DNA from: Bacteriovorax sp.
GTDB lineage: Bacteria > Bdellovibrionota > Bacteriovoracia > Bacteriovoracales > Bacteriovoracaceae
NCBI GenBank assembly: GCA_014377485.1
Contig: JACMPM010000009.1
Location: 1 to 64,000 of the forward strand
Length of the DNA stretch: 64,000 nucleotides
Direction of reading: 5' to 3'
Shown one piece after another: positions 7,882-16,504 of the stretch. A model generated the notes under the pieces. It did not search any database. It saw nothing but the letters and a program-made list of their open reading frames with translations, and was not told where the DNA came from. Position numbers and translations under genes: made by a program. Positions within the stretch are counted from its first letter, which is position 1. Each line of letters begins with the position of its first letter.

Positions 7882-8540
7882 TTGGATTGAGCGACCTGAG
7901 TATTGAGGTCAGTTGAAGTGGCAAGCATCTTCATGCGTATTTCTAGCTTATGCAAATATTCACTTTTATATTTATGAGTGTTTGAATGATAACGTGCGTA
8001 CCAGCGACGGTCCTTTTTTTCATATCTCTTTTTAATAATATTTAAAATTTCGGCCATCTTCATCAAAGCATACTCTTGATCACATTTAATTTTTTCTTTT
8101 ATCATTATCGGCTTTTTCATACGAAGAAATTCTTTATTCCAAACATCAACATTGATTTGAGCAACAGAAAGATCGCCGGTGCTTGAGACTTTGTCGGCCT
8201 TAAAATCACTTTCAGTATCAATGATTGCTACAATAATCTGTGGTTCAACTTTATACTTTTTGATTGCCAGTGAAATTTGTGAAGCTACGGTATCGCGTTC
8301 CTCTTCATCTAACTCTGGTTGAACAATCGCGATCATATTAGCAATGACAAAGGCTTCATTCGGATATGGTTTTCTGTCGAAATTTTCGAACTTGGGAGGA
8401 AGACTGCTCTTAATTTTTTTACTGATTCTTTTATGCTCTTTTCTTGGAACAGTCTTTACACTTGAACAACTCTGAAGAAATAATACCGTAAGCAAAATGT
8501 TTGCCATATGGGTAAGTTTTTTAGTTGATAAGTTAATCAT
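7878..8540 (-). CDS. Lipoprotein lytic transglycosylase-like protein (SLT fold)
   Basis: A 220-residue protein with lipobox VLFLQSC (Cys25) after a hydrophobic segment. Residues about 85-205 follow the lysozyme-like SLT domain: IIVAIIDTESDF with catalytic Glu110, then GDLSVAQINVDVW in place of the usual GAxGLMQ, helix ALMKMAEILNIIKKRY, and a closing RWYARYHSNTHKYKSEYLHKLE. It should cleave the glycan strands of peptidoglycan from the outer membrane side. The SLT sequence is divergent (no canonical GLMQ), so substrate or activity may differ. TATAAT ends six nt before the ATG and there is no Shine-Dalgarno, which predicts a leaderless message. Confidence 0.78.
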   Translation of the reverse strand: MINLSTKKLTHMANILLTVLFLQSCSSVKTVPRKEHKRISKKIKSSLPPKFENFDRKPYPNEAFVIANMIAIVQPELDEEERDTVASQISLAIKKYKVEPQIIVAIIDTESDFKADKVSSTGDLSVAQINVDVWNKEFLRMKKPIMIKEKIKCDQEYALMKMAEILNIIKKRYEKKDRRWYARYHSNTHKYKSEYLHKLEIRMKMLATSTDLNTQVAQSN

Positions 8541-8546
8541 TGATGA

Positions 8547-8552
8547 ATTATA
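8547..8552 (-). promoter_or_regulatory. -10 box TATAAT, leaderless start of the transglycosylase
   Basis: A perfect minus-strand TATAAT sits 6 nt from the ATG at 8540. The -35 at 17-18 nt is weak. The stretch 8553-8770 between the divergent genes holds no other gene that I can support. Confidence 0.45.
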
Positions 8553-8770
8553 AACTATTACTGCCTCTACAGATCATGCTGTATCCTTTTTACATGGTAT
8601 GTGTTTGATTTAAGTGGTAAGTCATTGAAGAGAGTAAAAGATATGAATAATTTTATTTTATTTAAGGATTTTTCTGCCGATTAAAAATAGGCTCAAATTT
8701 GACCATTAATATTGCCTATCACAGCTAAGCACTTGACCATTTTAAAGAGCTAAAAGGAATAACCCCCATT

Positions 8771-9379
8771 ATGAATAAAGAATACCCTCCAGCTTGTGAT
8801 CAAAACAAAGATCCCATCCTGTCTGTTTTAAAAGAAATCATTACTGATGAGAATATTAGAGTTTTGGAAATTGGTACTGGAAGTGCTCAGCATGCGGTTT
8901 TTTTCGCTAAGAATTTAAAAGATATTGTCTGGACTACTTCAGATGTTGCTTCAGAGCACACTAGAATTAGATCTGTTTTAGATGAAGCCAAACTCCCAAA
9001 CCTCAGAGGTCCTCTTGCCTTTGAAATTGGGAAGGACGATTTTCCAAAATATAATTACGATATTGTTTTTACTGCAAACACCTTTCACATCATGAATTGG
9101 AAAAAATGTAAAAATCTAATGAAAATATTAGGTAATCGCTTGCGAGAAGGATCTCAAGTCATTATTTATGGGCCATTTAATTATGATGGTAAATTTACAT
9201 CTGAAAGCAATGCCTTATTTGATCAGTGGTTAAAAGATCAAGACCCGCAAAAAGGAATTCGCACATTTGAAGATATAAATAAAAACATGACTAAAAATGG
9301 TTTTGTTCTTTTTAAAGACTATGAAATGCCTGCCAATAATAGAATGCTTGTTTTTACCAGGCTTGAGTTTATGAAGTAA
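8771..9379 (+). CDS. DUF938-family SAM-dependent methyltransferase
   Basis: A 202-residue Rossmann methyltransferase. It starts with the family signature YPPACDQNKDPIL, then motif I VLEIGTGSAQHA, the acidic residue in WTTSDV, and VFTANTFHIMNW around the substrate side, followed by YGPFNYDGKFTSESN. These match the DUF938 family, whose substrate is not generally known. The length is typical. AAGGA lies 12 nt before the ATG, rather far for a Shine-Dalgarno. It is followed by the ABC-F gene after 47 nt, which has its own promoter, so the two are probably separate units. Confidence 0.88.
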   Translation: MNKEYPPACDQNKDPILSVLKEIITDENIRVLEIGTGSAQHAVFFAKNLKDIVWTTSDVASEHTRIRSVLDEAKLPNLRGPLAFEIGKDDFPKYNYDIVFTANTFHIMNWKKCKNLMKILGNRLREGSQVIIYGPFNYDGKFTSESNALFDQWLKDQDPQKGIRTFEDINKNMTKNGFVLFKDYEMPANNRMLVFTRLEFMK

Positions 9380-9392
9380 ACACCTTTCTCAA

Positions 9393-9421
9393 TTGCCGTA
9401 AGCTGTATTTCCCTCTATAAT
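9393..9421 (+). promoter_or_regulatory. Promoter with leaderless start for the ABC-F gene
   Basis: TTGCCG (9393-9398), 17-nt spacer, perfect TATAAT (9416-9421), then 5 nt to the ATG at 9427. No Shine-Dalgarno exists in these 5 nt, so the mRNA probably begins at the start codon. Confidence 0.6.
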
Positions 9422-9426
9422 TCGGC

Positions 9427-11034
9427 ATGAGCATATTATGTAATTTAAAAAATATTTCGTTGAATTTCGGATTAAAAACCGTTTTCAAAAAGGCCCAATT
9501 AACAGTTAACGTTGGCGATCGCATTGGACTTTTGGGATTGAATGGAAAAGGGAAGTCGACTCTTTTTAAAATCCTAAATGATGAAGTTGTTCCGGATCAT
9601 ACCACTCCGCCTTTTGAATTTCACAAAGCTCGTGGTGACGATAATCTTCGTTTCTCTCTTTTTTATGTTCCTCAAGAATTGCCACTTGATGGAAATGAAA
9701 ACTTATCAATCAATGATTATTTCTTTGTTTTTTACCCTGAATTAAAAGTTATGTTTGAACAGGACTTGGAAAAATTCGAGCAACATCATGGTTGGGAGTT
9801 AATTCAAAACTACGAATCTTTCTTAAAATATTTCAATCTTCTCGATCTTGATAAAATAGTTTCTGAATTAAGCGGAGGGGAGCAAAAAAAGATTCTTCTT
9901 AGTTTGGGTCTTTCAAGTATCGCCAATCTAATTTTATGGGATGAACCTACAAACCATTTAGATATTGAAACAATCAGACTTTTTGAAGATGAACTTAGTT
10001 CAACTACCAAAGCATTTATGCTCATTACCCATGACCGTTATTTGCTGTCAAAATTAACAAAAAGAATTCTCCATATCCAAAATGGTGTGATTGAAAGCTT
10101 TGCGGGTTCATACACTGATTATCTGCAGTTTTTAGAAGAGTCAGAGCATTCTAAAATGAAGTTGCTTGAAAAGCTTAAGAATAACCTGGAGCGTGAGCAA
10201 GCGTGGATGAGACAGGGGGTAAAGGCACGTAGAACACGAAGTAAAAAGCGAGTTGAAGATTTCAATGAACTTAAAGATAAAGTTACAACGATTAAATCTG
10301 AAGCTAAGAGAAACCTCGATCTTAATCTTTCAAAGTCAAATCGCCAAACAAAAGTTTTAGCTTCGTTTACCGATATGAGTTTTTCTTATCCTGGTACCGA
10401 TAAATCTCTCTTTGATAATATTTCGGGAGAAATCCAAAAAGGAAACAAGATCGGCCTGCTTGGTAATAACGGAGTCGGTAAAACAACCCTTTTAAAACTA
10501 ATATTAGAAGAACTTCAGCCTGTAAAAGGAAAAATTAAAACGGCAGATGGCTTGAAGGCTCAATATTTTTCTCAAAAAAGAGATGAGCTTGAGGTCAACA
10601 GCACTCCCTATCAGGTGCTTGGTGATGGATCAGATTTCGTTGATCTTCCGGATGGATCTAAAAAACATGTATTCTCATATTTCGAAAGTTTCCTTTTTCA
10701 CCGCGATGATATTCATCGCCCGCTAAAAACTTTTTCTGGTGGTGAAAAAAGCAGGTTGCAACTTGCCTTGAATTTAACAAGGGTAGGTGACATTCTTATT
10801 TTCGATGAACCTACCAACGATCTCGATTTAGAGACCATTCAAATCCTCGAAGAGAAACTTGGTGCCTTCCAAGGTGCAGTTATCTTAATTAGCCATGATA
10901 GAACTTTCCTTAGTACTGTTACGAATAAAGTATGGTTGCTTGAAGACGGTAAGCTTCAGAATTTTGAGGGTGGATATGAACAGGTTTCACCTTATCTAGA
11001 GGCACTTGAAATGGAACGTGACTTAAAAAAATAA
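9427..11034 (+). CDS. ABC-F family ATPase (Uup-like)
   Basis: A 535-residue protein with two ABC ATPase domains and no membrane segments. Domain 1: Walker A GLNGKGKS (37-44), signature LSGGEQKK, Walker B LILWDEPTNHLD. A charged linker rich in Lys, Glu and Arg (KMKLLEKLKNNLEREQAW and RRTRSKKR) follows. Domain 2: GNNGVGKT, FSGGEKSRL, ILIFDEPTNDLD. ABC-F proteins act on the ribosome E site, and the Uup branch has also been linked to DNA. The ordering fits Uup-like better than EttA because the first-domain Arm insertion is short and there is little C-terminal extension. The gene is probably transcribed from its own leaderless promoter. Confidence 0.9.
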   Translation: MSILCNLKNISLNFGLKTVFKKAQLTVNVGDRIGLLGLNGKGKSTLFKILNDEVVPDHTTPPFEFHKARGDDNLRFSLFYVPQELPLDGNENLSINDYFFVFYPELKVMFEQDLEKFEQHHGWELIQNYESFLKYFNLLDLDKIVSELSGGEQKKILLSLGLSSIANLILWDEPTNHLDIETIRLFEDELSSTTKAFMLITHDRYLLSKLTKRILHIQNGVIESFAGSYTDYLQFLEESEHSKMKLLEKLKNNLEREQAWMRQGVKARRTRSKKRVEDFNELKDKVTTIKSEAKRNLDLNLSKSNRQTKVLASFTDMSFSYPGTDKSLFDNISGEIQKGNKIGLLGNNGVGKTTLLKLILEELQPVKGKIKTADGLKAQYFSQKRDELEVNSTPYQVLGDGSDFVDLPDGSKKHVFSYFESFLFHRDDIHRPLKTFSGGEKSRLQLALNLTRVGDILIFDEPTNDLDLETIQILEEKLGAFQGAVILISHDRTFLSTVTNKVWLLEDGKLQNFEGGYEQVSPYLEALEMERDLKK

Positions 11035-11047
11035 TCTTGGTGTCTGC

Positions 11048-11335
11048 TTACATGCACATAGGTTTTTTATTAAACTTTTTATTGAAAAACATATCAAGGG
11101 ATTCGTGGTGATCTTTGAGAATTGCTTCTTTGAAATCATCAGGATGTATTTCTAAAATTTCTGAAAGTTTAGAAATTGATTTCAAAGGCACTCCGCATGT
11201 TGCCTCCTCTATATTCGCTATCAAATAATCACTTTTTAAACCTAAGAGGGATGATAGTTCAGCCTGCGAATAGCATTTGTGGTGTTCGGTTCTCTTTGTC
11301 TTAACCAGGGAGGCGATATTATTAAATGTTTTCAT
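11048..11335 (-). CDS. HTH (XRE-like) regulator, copy 1 of a paralogous pair
   Basis: A 95-residue protein with an XRE-like helix-turn-helix: CYSQAELSSLLGLKSDYLIANIEE (residues 21-44) is the helix 2-turn-helix 3 region, and PLKSISKLSEILEIHPDDF the following helices. It aligns without gaps over all 95 residues with the product at 18990-19277 (about 57 identical positions counted by eye). AGGA lies 9 nt before the ATG. Both copies sit on the minus strand, facing the end of a plus-strand gene. Small size and a single DNA-binding domain suggest a repressor or accessory regulator; the target is unknown. Confidence 0.8.
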   Translation of the reverse strand: MKTFNNIASLVKTKRTEHHKCYSQAELSSLLGLKSDYLIANIEEATCGVPLKSISKLSEILEIHPDDFKEAILKDHHESLDMFFNKKFNKKPMCM

Positions 11336-11457
11336 GATTTTTTATCCTTAAAATACTTCATTTTATTTTTTCAGCTTACTTTTGATCATTTATTAAGATT
11401 TAAAAAGTTGTTTTTTATTCAAGATTAAATCAAGGACATCTCAAGGGGATTAGTAGG

Positions 11458-11495
11458 TGTAATCAATAATATTTAGTTATGTATTATTGATTACA
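11458..11495. promoter_or_regulatory. 13-bp perfect inverted repeat upstream of cysteine desulfurase-thiI
   Basis: TGTAATCAATAAT (11458-11470) and its exact complement ATTATTGATTACA (11483-11495) are separated by 12 nt. A -10-like TATTAT (11482-11487) overlaps the right arm, so binding of a dimeric regulator would cover the promoter. The AT-rich arms and 12-nt gap suit a protein operator better than a terminator. Confidence 0.55.
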
Positions 11496-11520
11496 ACAGA
11501 GGGCTGATTGGAGTAATATA

Positions 11521-12663
11521 TTGATAATGAATTACTTTGATCATGCCGCTACTACATTTATCTATCCAGAAGTCTTAGATTTACTTAATAAATCTTTTAA
11601 AGACGATTATGCTAATCCCAACTCCCAACATTTGTTTGGAGCGAATCTCTTAAAGAAAATTGATGCGGCGAGATCCTATTTTTTAGAAGCCTTGAAAGCA
11701 AACAAAGACGATATGTTTGTGTTTACTTCTTCCGCGACTGAATCCAATAATACGGTCGTGAGAGGATTAGATTTTAAGGAAGGAGATGTCATTTATTATT
11801 CAAAAGCTGATCATCCGAGCTTAGTAGAACCAATCGAAAAAATGGCTATTCTTAAAAAACTTAAACTTAAAATGATTCCTTTCAATAAGAACGGATTTAT
11901 AAATATAGAAGAATTTAAAAAGTGTTTAGAAGAAGATATAAAATTAGTCGCTTTAACTCATGTTAATAATCAAAGTGGAGTTATTAACGATATTGGTTTT
12001 CTCTCGAAACTTGTTAAAGAAAATACTTCAGCTCATGTTCATATAGATGCAGCCCAATCATTTTCCAAAATTACTTTTGATGTTTTTGATAATATCGATT
12101 CTGTAAGTATTACATCTCATAAAGTCGGTGGTCCAAAAGGAATTGCCGGACTTTTTTTAAAGAAAAATCATAAAGTGAGTCCACTGTTAATGGGGGGAGG
12201 ACAAGAGGGGGGATTTAGATCTAGTACTCAAGCCTATCCCTTAATAATTGCATTTGAAGCAGCCTCAAAAATTTCTTTTTCTAAATGCGACGAGTCCATT
12301 TTAAGACTTTGTAAAATAAGAGAAATCGTTGAAGGATTTTTAACAAATCTCATTCCACAAATTAAATTCCCATTTGAGAATACGTCTCCTTATATCTTAA
12401 CTTTTATACTGCCTGGAATATCCTCTGATGTTATCTTGAGACATCTCGAATCACGCAGTTTTTGTCTTTCATCTACTTCGGCTTGTTCTTCGAAAATAAA
12501 GGGGTTTAATCCTACATTAGCGGCGTTAAATATTCCTGAAATATTTCATAAAAATGTGTTACGTTTATCTTTTAGTCACGATACATGTATTGATTCAGTC
12601 AATCTTTTATTGGAAGCTTTTGGTGAAGTCTGGAATGACTTAAAGTTTTTAACAAAAAAATAA
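11521..12663 (+). CDS. Cysteine desulfurase, NifS/IscS family
   Basis: About 380 residues of PLP-dependent fold-type I desulfurase: YFDHAATT at the N-terminus, SSATESNN (cofactor phosphate region), HIDAAQ, the Schiff-base lysine in SHKVGGPKG (Lys201, numbering from TTG) and the persulfide Cys322 in SSTSACSS. It supplies persulfide sulfur, here most likely to the adjacent ThiI. A TTG at 11521 lies 7 nt after GGAG, while the ATG at 11527 lies 13 nt away, so the TTG start is favoured; the protein makes sense from either. The ThiI gene starts 1 nt after its stop. It is comparable to the NifZ-ThiI pair of Bacillus. Confidence 0.9.
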   Translation: MIMNYFDHAATTFIYPEVLDLLNKSFKDDYANPNSQHLFGANLLKKIDAARSYFLEALKANKDDMFVFTSSATESNNTVVRGLDFKEGDVIYYSKADHPSLVEPIEKMAILKKLKLKMIPFNKNGFINIEEFKKCLEEDIKLVALTHVNNQSGVINDIGFLSKLVKENTSAHVHIDAAQSFSKITFDVFDNIDSVSITSHKVGGPKGIAGLFLKKNHKVSPLLMGGGQEGGFRSSTQAYPLIIAFEAASKISFSKCDESILRLCKIREIVEGFLTNLIPQIKFPFENTSPYILTFILPGISSDVILRHLESRSFCLSSTSACSSKIKGFNPTLAALNIPEIFHKNVLRLSFSHDTCIDSVNLLLEAFGEVWNDLKFLTKK

Positions 12664-12664
12664 T

Positions 12665-13891
12665 ATGTATAATAATTTTGCTATTTCTGTTGATGAGTTA
12701 TGGCTTAAAGGCCGAAACCGACACCTTTATTTAAAGGTAGCCTTGGGACATATCAACGCCATTCTAAAGAGTTATCATAACGATAATTTTTCTCAAAAAA
12801 TATTATCGCAACGAATTTTTTTTACTTCAAATACTCCTTTTACAGAGGAACTTATAGAAGCAGTCTTAAAGGTTCCGGGGCTGGCAGCTGTTTCCCCGTG
12901 CAGGATTATTAATCGAAGCGAAGGACAAGATTTAGAAAATATTTATGAAGAAGTTTTAAAAGAAGTTAGTTTTTTTAAATCAGAAAGTAAGACATTTAGA
13001 GCTACCGTAAGAAAAAATGATAAAAGTATTTTAATGACTTCACCTGAAATAGCTAGAGAAATCGGTCATAGAATATTAGTTGCTTATCCATTATCAAAGG
13101 TGAATATCAACACTCCTGAAATCGTTGTTGATGTGCGAATTCTAGATTCGGGAGTTTCTATATCTTCTACCACTAAAAAAGGTATAGGAGGACTTCCATG
13201 GGGAAGTACTGGAAGTGCAGTAACAATGCTCTCTGGGGGATTTGATTCTCCAGTGGCCAGTTACATGATGATGAAAAGAGGAATCAGACAAAGTTTTGTT
13301 TTCTTTTATGCTTATCCATTTGTAGGTGCCGAAGTTCTGGATAAAATTAAAACCCTTTCTTCTCTATTGGCCAAGTATCAAAAACAGTCACACCTATACA
13401 TTGTCCCTTTTGGGAATGTTCAAAATCTCATTGCTAAAAATTGCAAAGAAGAATATCGAACGATGTTTTTTAGACGGTTCATGGTTGAAATAACTAATAT
13501 GCTTTGTGACCGGATAAATGCAGAGGCCATCATTACGGGTGACTCTGTAGGGCAAGTAGCAAGTCAAACAGTTGGGAATTTATTTTTAATAGATAAATCA
13601 TCAAGACGTTTGATAATGAGACCTTTGATAGGTTTTAATAAACAAGAGGTCATAGATTTAAGTGAAGTTATTGGTACTCATAAAGTATCTATTCTTCCTC
13701 ATGATGATGCCTGTTCATTATTCGCTTCTAAAAATCCAATTATAAAACCAAGTCATGATTATTGGAATAACTGGAATCCAGATATTGATTTAACGAATGA
13801 ACTAAATAAAGCCCTGGATGGAGTTGAAATTTATTCGATTAATCTAAAAGGCGAATTGTACAAAAAAGATTTTTTCTCGTTTGATTCATAA
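12665..13891 (+). CDS. thiI: tRNA 4-thiouridine synthetase ThiI, without rhodanese domain
   Basis: A 408-residue protein with an N-terminal ferredoxin-like/THUMP region, then an ATP PP-loop SGGFDSP (190-196) and the conserved DDACSLF near the C-terminal side. It adenylates U8 of tRNA and installs sulfur to make 4-thiouridine. The rhodanese domain found in the E. coli enzyme is absent, as in Bacillus ThiI, where a dedicated desulfurase encoded next door gives sulfur directly. The neighbouring desulfurase fits this. There is no separate Shine-Dalgarno, and the ATG comes 1 nt after the upstream stop, so translation is probably coupled. Confidence 0.93.
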   Translation: MYNNFAISVDELWLKGRNRHLYLKVALGHINAILKSYHNDNFSQKILSQRIFFTSNTPFTEELIEAVLKVPGLAAVSPCRIINRSEGQDLENIYEEVLKEVSFFKSESKTFRATVRKNDKSILMTSPEIAREIGHRILVAYPLSKVNINTPEIVVDVRILDSGVSISSTTKKGIGGLPWGSTGSAVTMLSGGFDSPVASYMMMKRGIRQSFVFFYAYPFVGAEVLDKIKTLSSLLAKYQKQSHLYIVPFGNVQNLIAKNCKEEYRTMFFRRFMVEITNMLCDRINAEAIITGDSVGQVASQTVGNLFLIDKSSRRLIMRPLIGFNKQEVIDLSEVIGTHKVSILPHDDACSLFASKNPIIKPSHDYWNNWNPDIDLTNELNKALDGVEIYSINLKGELYKKDFFSFDS

Positions 13892-13943
13892 ATCCGAAAA
13901 TTCCTAAGTCGAAGTTAATAAAGAGAAAGTAAAGTAACGTTTC

Positions 13944-14888
13944 TTAAAGTTTTCTTACCCAAGTTCTCAAAAGTGAACGTCGGATGTTTCCTTTTTTGTC
14001 CGCTTTTTTTTCGTTAATCGAAATTGAGTCCATAGAATCAACGAAGCATTTTCTGTCATGAAGAATTTTACTATCATTAGCAATTAAAATTTCACCTTCT
14101 TGAAGGCGATAAATTAATTGAAAACAAGACATGTTAAGAGTGGCGTCCAAAGCATCCAGAGCACGAACCTGATCTTGGTTTAATGGTTTGTTTGCCCGTA
14201 AGTGAGCAGACTCCATATAGACTCTTAGATGGCGAAATTGGGCATCTCCTGAAGCGTCGATAGTAATGATCGGAGCTTCATATAGTTCTCTGGAAATCCC
14301 TCTGTATTCCCACGTGAATTTATCCATCAGCATTTCAAGTTCTTTAGGTGCATTTTCTTTGAGATACTCATAAACTGCTTGGGCATTAACAATAATATTT
14401 TCACCTCCAATCATTGCAGGGGCCACGCATCCTACGAGCAAGTATTGATAGTTTTCAGGAATATTAACGTTGTCGGTATGGATGGCGCCCGTTTCGTGAG
14501 TTTGGTGATATCGAGCCCCATCTTTAATTCTTCTTAAAGGATCTCTATCGAAAATATGAATCAAGTGCCGGCCATCTTCATTTTGTACAATTGTTTCACC
14601 AAGAATTTTAGAGATGATCCATTGAAGAGTTTCAATTTCGTAATAGTTCAATCCATGAATTGGTTTTAGTACAACAAATTTTTGACCTTCATCAACTTCG
14701 CGCTGTATTTTTTTTATTTCTTTTATTAATGACGTAAGAGAAGTGGTCTCAATTGTTACTTGGTCTATGAATTCATGTTTTCCAATTTTTGCAGTATATG
14801 CTTTTACTTCTTCGGCAGCTTCATTACTAAAAGAATAAAAGATTTTAAATTTATCAATCGAATTAATATCCCACATAATTTTAGACAT
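13944..14888 (-). CDS. TauD/TfdA-family Fe(II)/2-oxoglutarate dioxygenase
   Basis: A 314-residue protein. The iron facial triad is visible: HTD in GAIHTDN (His137, Asp139) and distal His277 in ILHDRKCF, with the 2-oxoglutarate-binding Arg in the closing RSLLRTWVRK. The N-terminal about 70 residues are extra and unassigned. Members hydroxylate small molecules such as taurine or amino-acid derivatives; the substrate cannot be told. GGAG lies about 8 nt before the ATG. It converges with thiI and diverges from the HPF gene. Its codon use looks like that of its neighbours. Confidence 0.85.
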   Translation of the reverse strand: MSKIMWDINSIDKFKIFYSFSNEAAEEVKAYTAKIGKHEFIDQVTIETTSLTSLIKEIKKIQREVDEGQKFVVLKPIHGLNYYEIETLQWIISKILGETIVQNEDGRHLIHIFDRDPLRRIKDGARYHQTHETGAIHTDNVNIPENYQYLLVGCVAPAMIGGENIIVNAQAVYEYLKENAPKELEMLMDKFTWEYRGISRELYEAPIITIDASGDAQFRHLRVYMESAHLRANKPLNQDQVRALDALDATLNMSCFQLIYRLQEGEILIANDSKILHDRKCFVDSMDSISINEKKADKKGNIRRSLLRTWVRKL

Positions 14889-15032
14889 TATTTTTCTCCA
14901 GAATTATTTTTGAATAATAATGATATTAATTCATTATTTTAATTGAGCACTGATGCAAGTCATGTTTTCTTTAAATGAGAGGATTATACTTTTTTATACA
15001 GGATTGATAACAAATCTAAAAAAAGGAATTAT

Positions 15033-15350
15033 ATGAAAGTATCAAGCGCGTTTTTGCATTTTGAACATACTCCGGCCCTCGATGAAAAAATTAAAGAAGC
15101 TTCTGGAAAACTGTCAAAATTTTTCAATGATAACGGAACTGTGAAGTGGTCTTGTTATGTGAAAAATGGCGATCATTTCGCTGAAGCCAATTACATGGCA
15201 GCTCATTGTGAATATCATGCCACAGCATACTCGGATAATATGTATGAGAGTATTGATATGGCATTAAATAAAATTGAAAAACAAGCAACTAAGCAAAAAG
15301 AAAAGTTCAACAAAGTTCATCGAGGAAAGTTAAGAATGATGGCTTTTTAG
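15033..15350 (+). CDS. Ribosome hibernation factor, HPF/RaiA family (short form)
   Basis: A 105-residue protein with the beta-alpha-beta-beta-beta-alpha pattern of the HPF/RaiA domain: an N-terminal strand, LDEKIKEASGKLSKFF, three strands around SCYVKNGDHFAEANY, then DNMYESIDMALNKIEKQATK, the hallmark second helix. It lacks the C-terminal dimerisation domain of long HPF. It should bind the decoding region of idle 30S subunits in stationary or starved cells. AAGGA is 5 nt before the ATG. Monocistronic: a macrodomain gene with its own GAGG follows after 112 nt. Confidence 0.87.
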   Translation: MKVSSAFLHFEHTPALDEKIKEASGKLSKFFNDNGTVKWSCYVKNGDHFAEANYMAAHCEYHATAYSDNMYESIDMALNKIEKQATKQKEKFNKVHRGKLRMMAF

Positions 15351-15462
15351 TCAAAAAAGAGATTTCACCTGATATAAAGATTCTAATTTTCCAACATAGG
15401 TCATGTTTTTACAAATGACATAATGAGATCATAACAGCTTAAAAGTTTAAAAAGAGGTTTGT

Positions 15463-15969
15463 ATGATTAAGGAAGTTGAAGGGGATATCTTTTTCACAAA
15501 GGCGCATGCCCTTGCCCACGGAATTGCAATTAATGATGATTTCAAGCATGGTTTGGCTGCTCAATTAAAAGAGCAATGGCCTGCTCTATATAAAGATTTT
15601 AGACATTTTTGTAAAACAGCTTCACCCAAAGAAGGTGATGTTTGGGCATGGAAAGGGGCAAATACACCTGTCATCTTTAGTCTTTTTACCCAGGCAGAGG
15701 CTTCTCATGAAGGTGGCCATCCTCCCAAAGCATCAATTCAAAATCTCAATCACGCTTTAAAAAATTTGGTAAAAGAGTTGGATGCTCAAGGAATTTCATC
15801 TGTCGCGGTTACTAAAATTTCGACTGGTGTTGGTGGACTTGATTGGAAAGATGTGAAAGGCGTAATTGAAAAAGACTTAGCTCATTTTGAAGGAAAAGTT
15901 TTTCTCTATTCAAGTTATAAACAAAAAATTACAGCTTCTGAAGAAAATTGCTGTGGTATGTGCAATTAA
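15463..15969 (+). CDS. Macrodomain protein (ADP-ribose binding/hydrolase)
   Basis: A 168-residue single macrodomain: MIKEVEGDIFFTKAHALAHGI, GLAAQLKEQWP, a Trp/Lys-rich strand, then the conserved phosphate loop STGVGGLDWKDVKGVIEKDL (residues about 122-141). This resembles the ALC1/Poa1p-like branch that removes ADP-ribose from proteins or hydrolyses ADP-ribose 1''-phosphate. The C-terminal ENCCGMCN adds three Cys near the end, an unusual tail that could bind a metal. GAGG is 6 nt before the ATG. The QueD-like gene starts 2 nt after its stop, so the two are probably cotranscribed. Confidence 0.87.
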   Translation: MIKEVEGDIFFTKAHALAHGIAINDDFKHGLAAQLKEQWPALYKDFRHFCKTASPKEGDVWAWKGANTPVIFSLFTQAEASHEGGHPPKASIQNLNHALKNLVKELDAQGISSVAVTKISTGVGGLDWKDVKGVIEKDLAHFEGKVFLYSSYKQKITASEENCCGMCN

Positions 15970-15971
15970 CT

Positions 15972-16436
15972 ATGCAATCGGCTGTTAGAAAAATTCACTT
16001 TTGTTATGGTCATCGTGTAATGAATCACGAAAGCAAATGCGCATCTCTTCACGGGCACAATGGAGTTTTGTGGATACATGTTACACCTTTGGGCGATCTC
16101 GATTCAATAGGACGAATTATAGACTTCTCTGTTGTGAAATCAGTTGTTGGAAGTTGGGTACTTGAAAATTGGGATCACACGATGATTATTTTCAAAGACG
16201 ATTTTAAAACTTTAGAACTTTTATCCAAAGCGCCTTCCACAAAGGCGCTTTTTATTTTAGATAAAAATCCTACTGCTGAGAATTTAGCTCATTATCTTCT
16301 TTGGAATGTTTGCCCTGAACTACTTAAGGGCAGAGGTATAATTGTTCACAAAATAGTTTTTTGGGAAACTGAAAATTGTTATGTTGAACAAACTCTTGAT
16401 CCAACTTTAAAAGAAGTCGTCGAGCTTTATCGTTAA
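15972..16436 (+). CDS. 6-pyruvoyl-tetrahydropterin synthase / QueD-family protein
   Basis: A 154-residue protein from ATG 15972, 2 nt after the macrodomain stop; an upstream TTG in frame (15948) adds eight unlikely residues. Zn-binding histidines lie in HFCYGHRV and LHGHN, followed by IGRIIDFSVVK, WDHTMI, PTAENLAHYL and the closing Glu in WETENCYVE, all QueD/PTPS landmarks. It likely makes 6-carboxy-5,6,7,8-tetrahydropterin for queuosine or a related pterin. No other queuosine genes are in the window, so the exact product is not certain. Confidence 0.87.
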   Translation: MQSAVRKIHFCYGHRVMNHESKCASLHGHNGVLWIHVTPLGDLDSIGRIIDFSVVKSVVGSWVLENWDHTMIIFKDDFKTLELLSKAPSTKALFILDKNPTAENLAHYLLWNVCPELLKGRGIIVHKIVFWETENCYVEQTLDPTLKEVVELYR

Positions 16437-16456
16437 CTAAAAATACTTAGATAACC

Positions 16457-16470
16457 CTGATCGTAATCAG
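16457..16470 (+). promoter_or_regulatory. FNR/DNR-type palindrome upstream of hemN
   Basis: CTGAT-CGTA-ATCAG, matching the FNR/CRP-family half-sites TTGAT-N4-ATCAA except for the outermost symmetric pair. Its centre (16463.5) is 41.5 nt upstream of the predicted transcription start at 16505, the classic class II activator position. The two genes it would control (oxygen-independent HemN and NnrS) are typical FNR/NNR targets. Confidence 0.65.
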
Positions 16471-16492
16471 TTTTTTTCAAGTATTTTCAGAG

Positions 16493-16498
16493 CATACT
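16493..16498 (+). promoter_or_regulatory. -10 box of the hemN promoter, leaderless start
   Basis: CATACT, 6 nt before the ATG at 16505. There is no usable -35, as expected of an activator-dependent promoter, and no Shine-Dalgarno. Confidence 0.5.
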
Positions 16499-16504
16499 CA
16501 ACTA

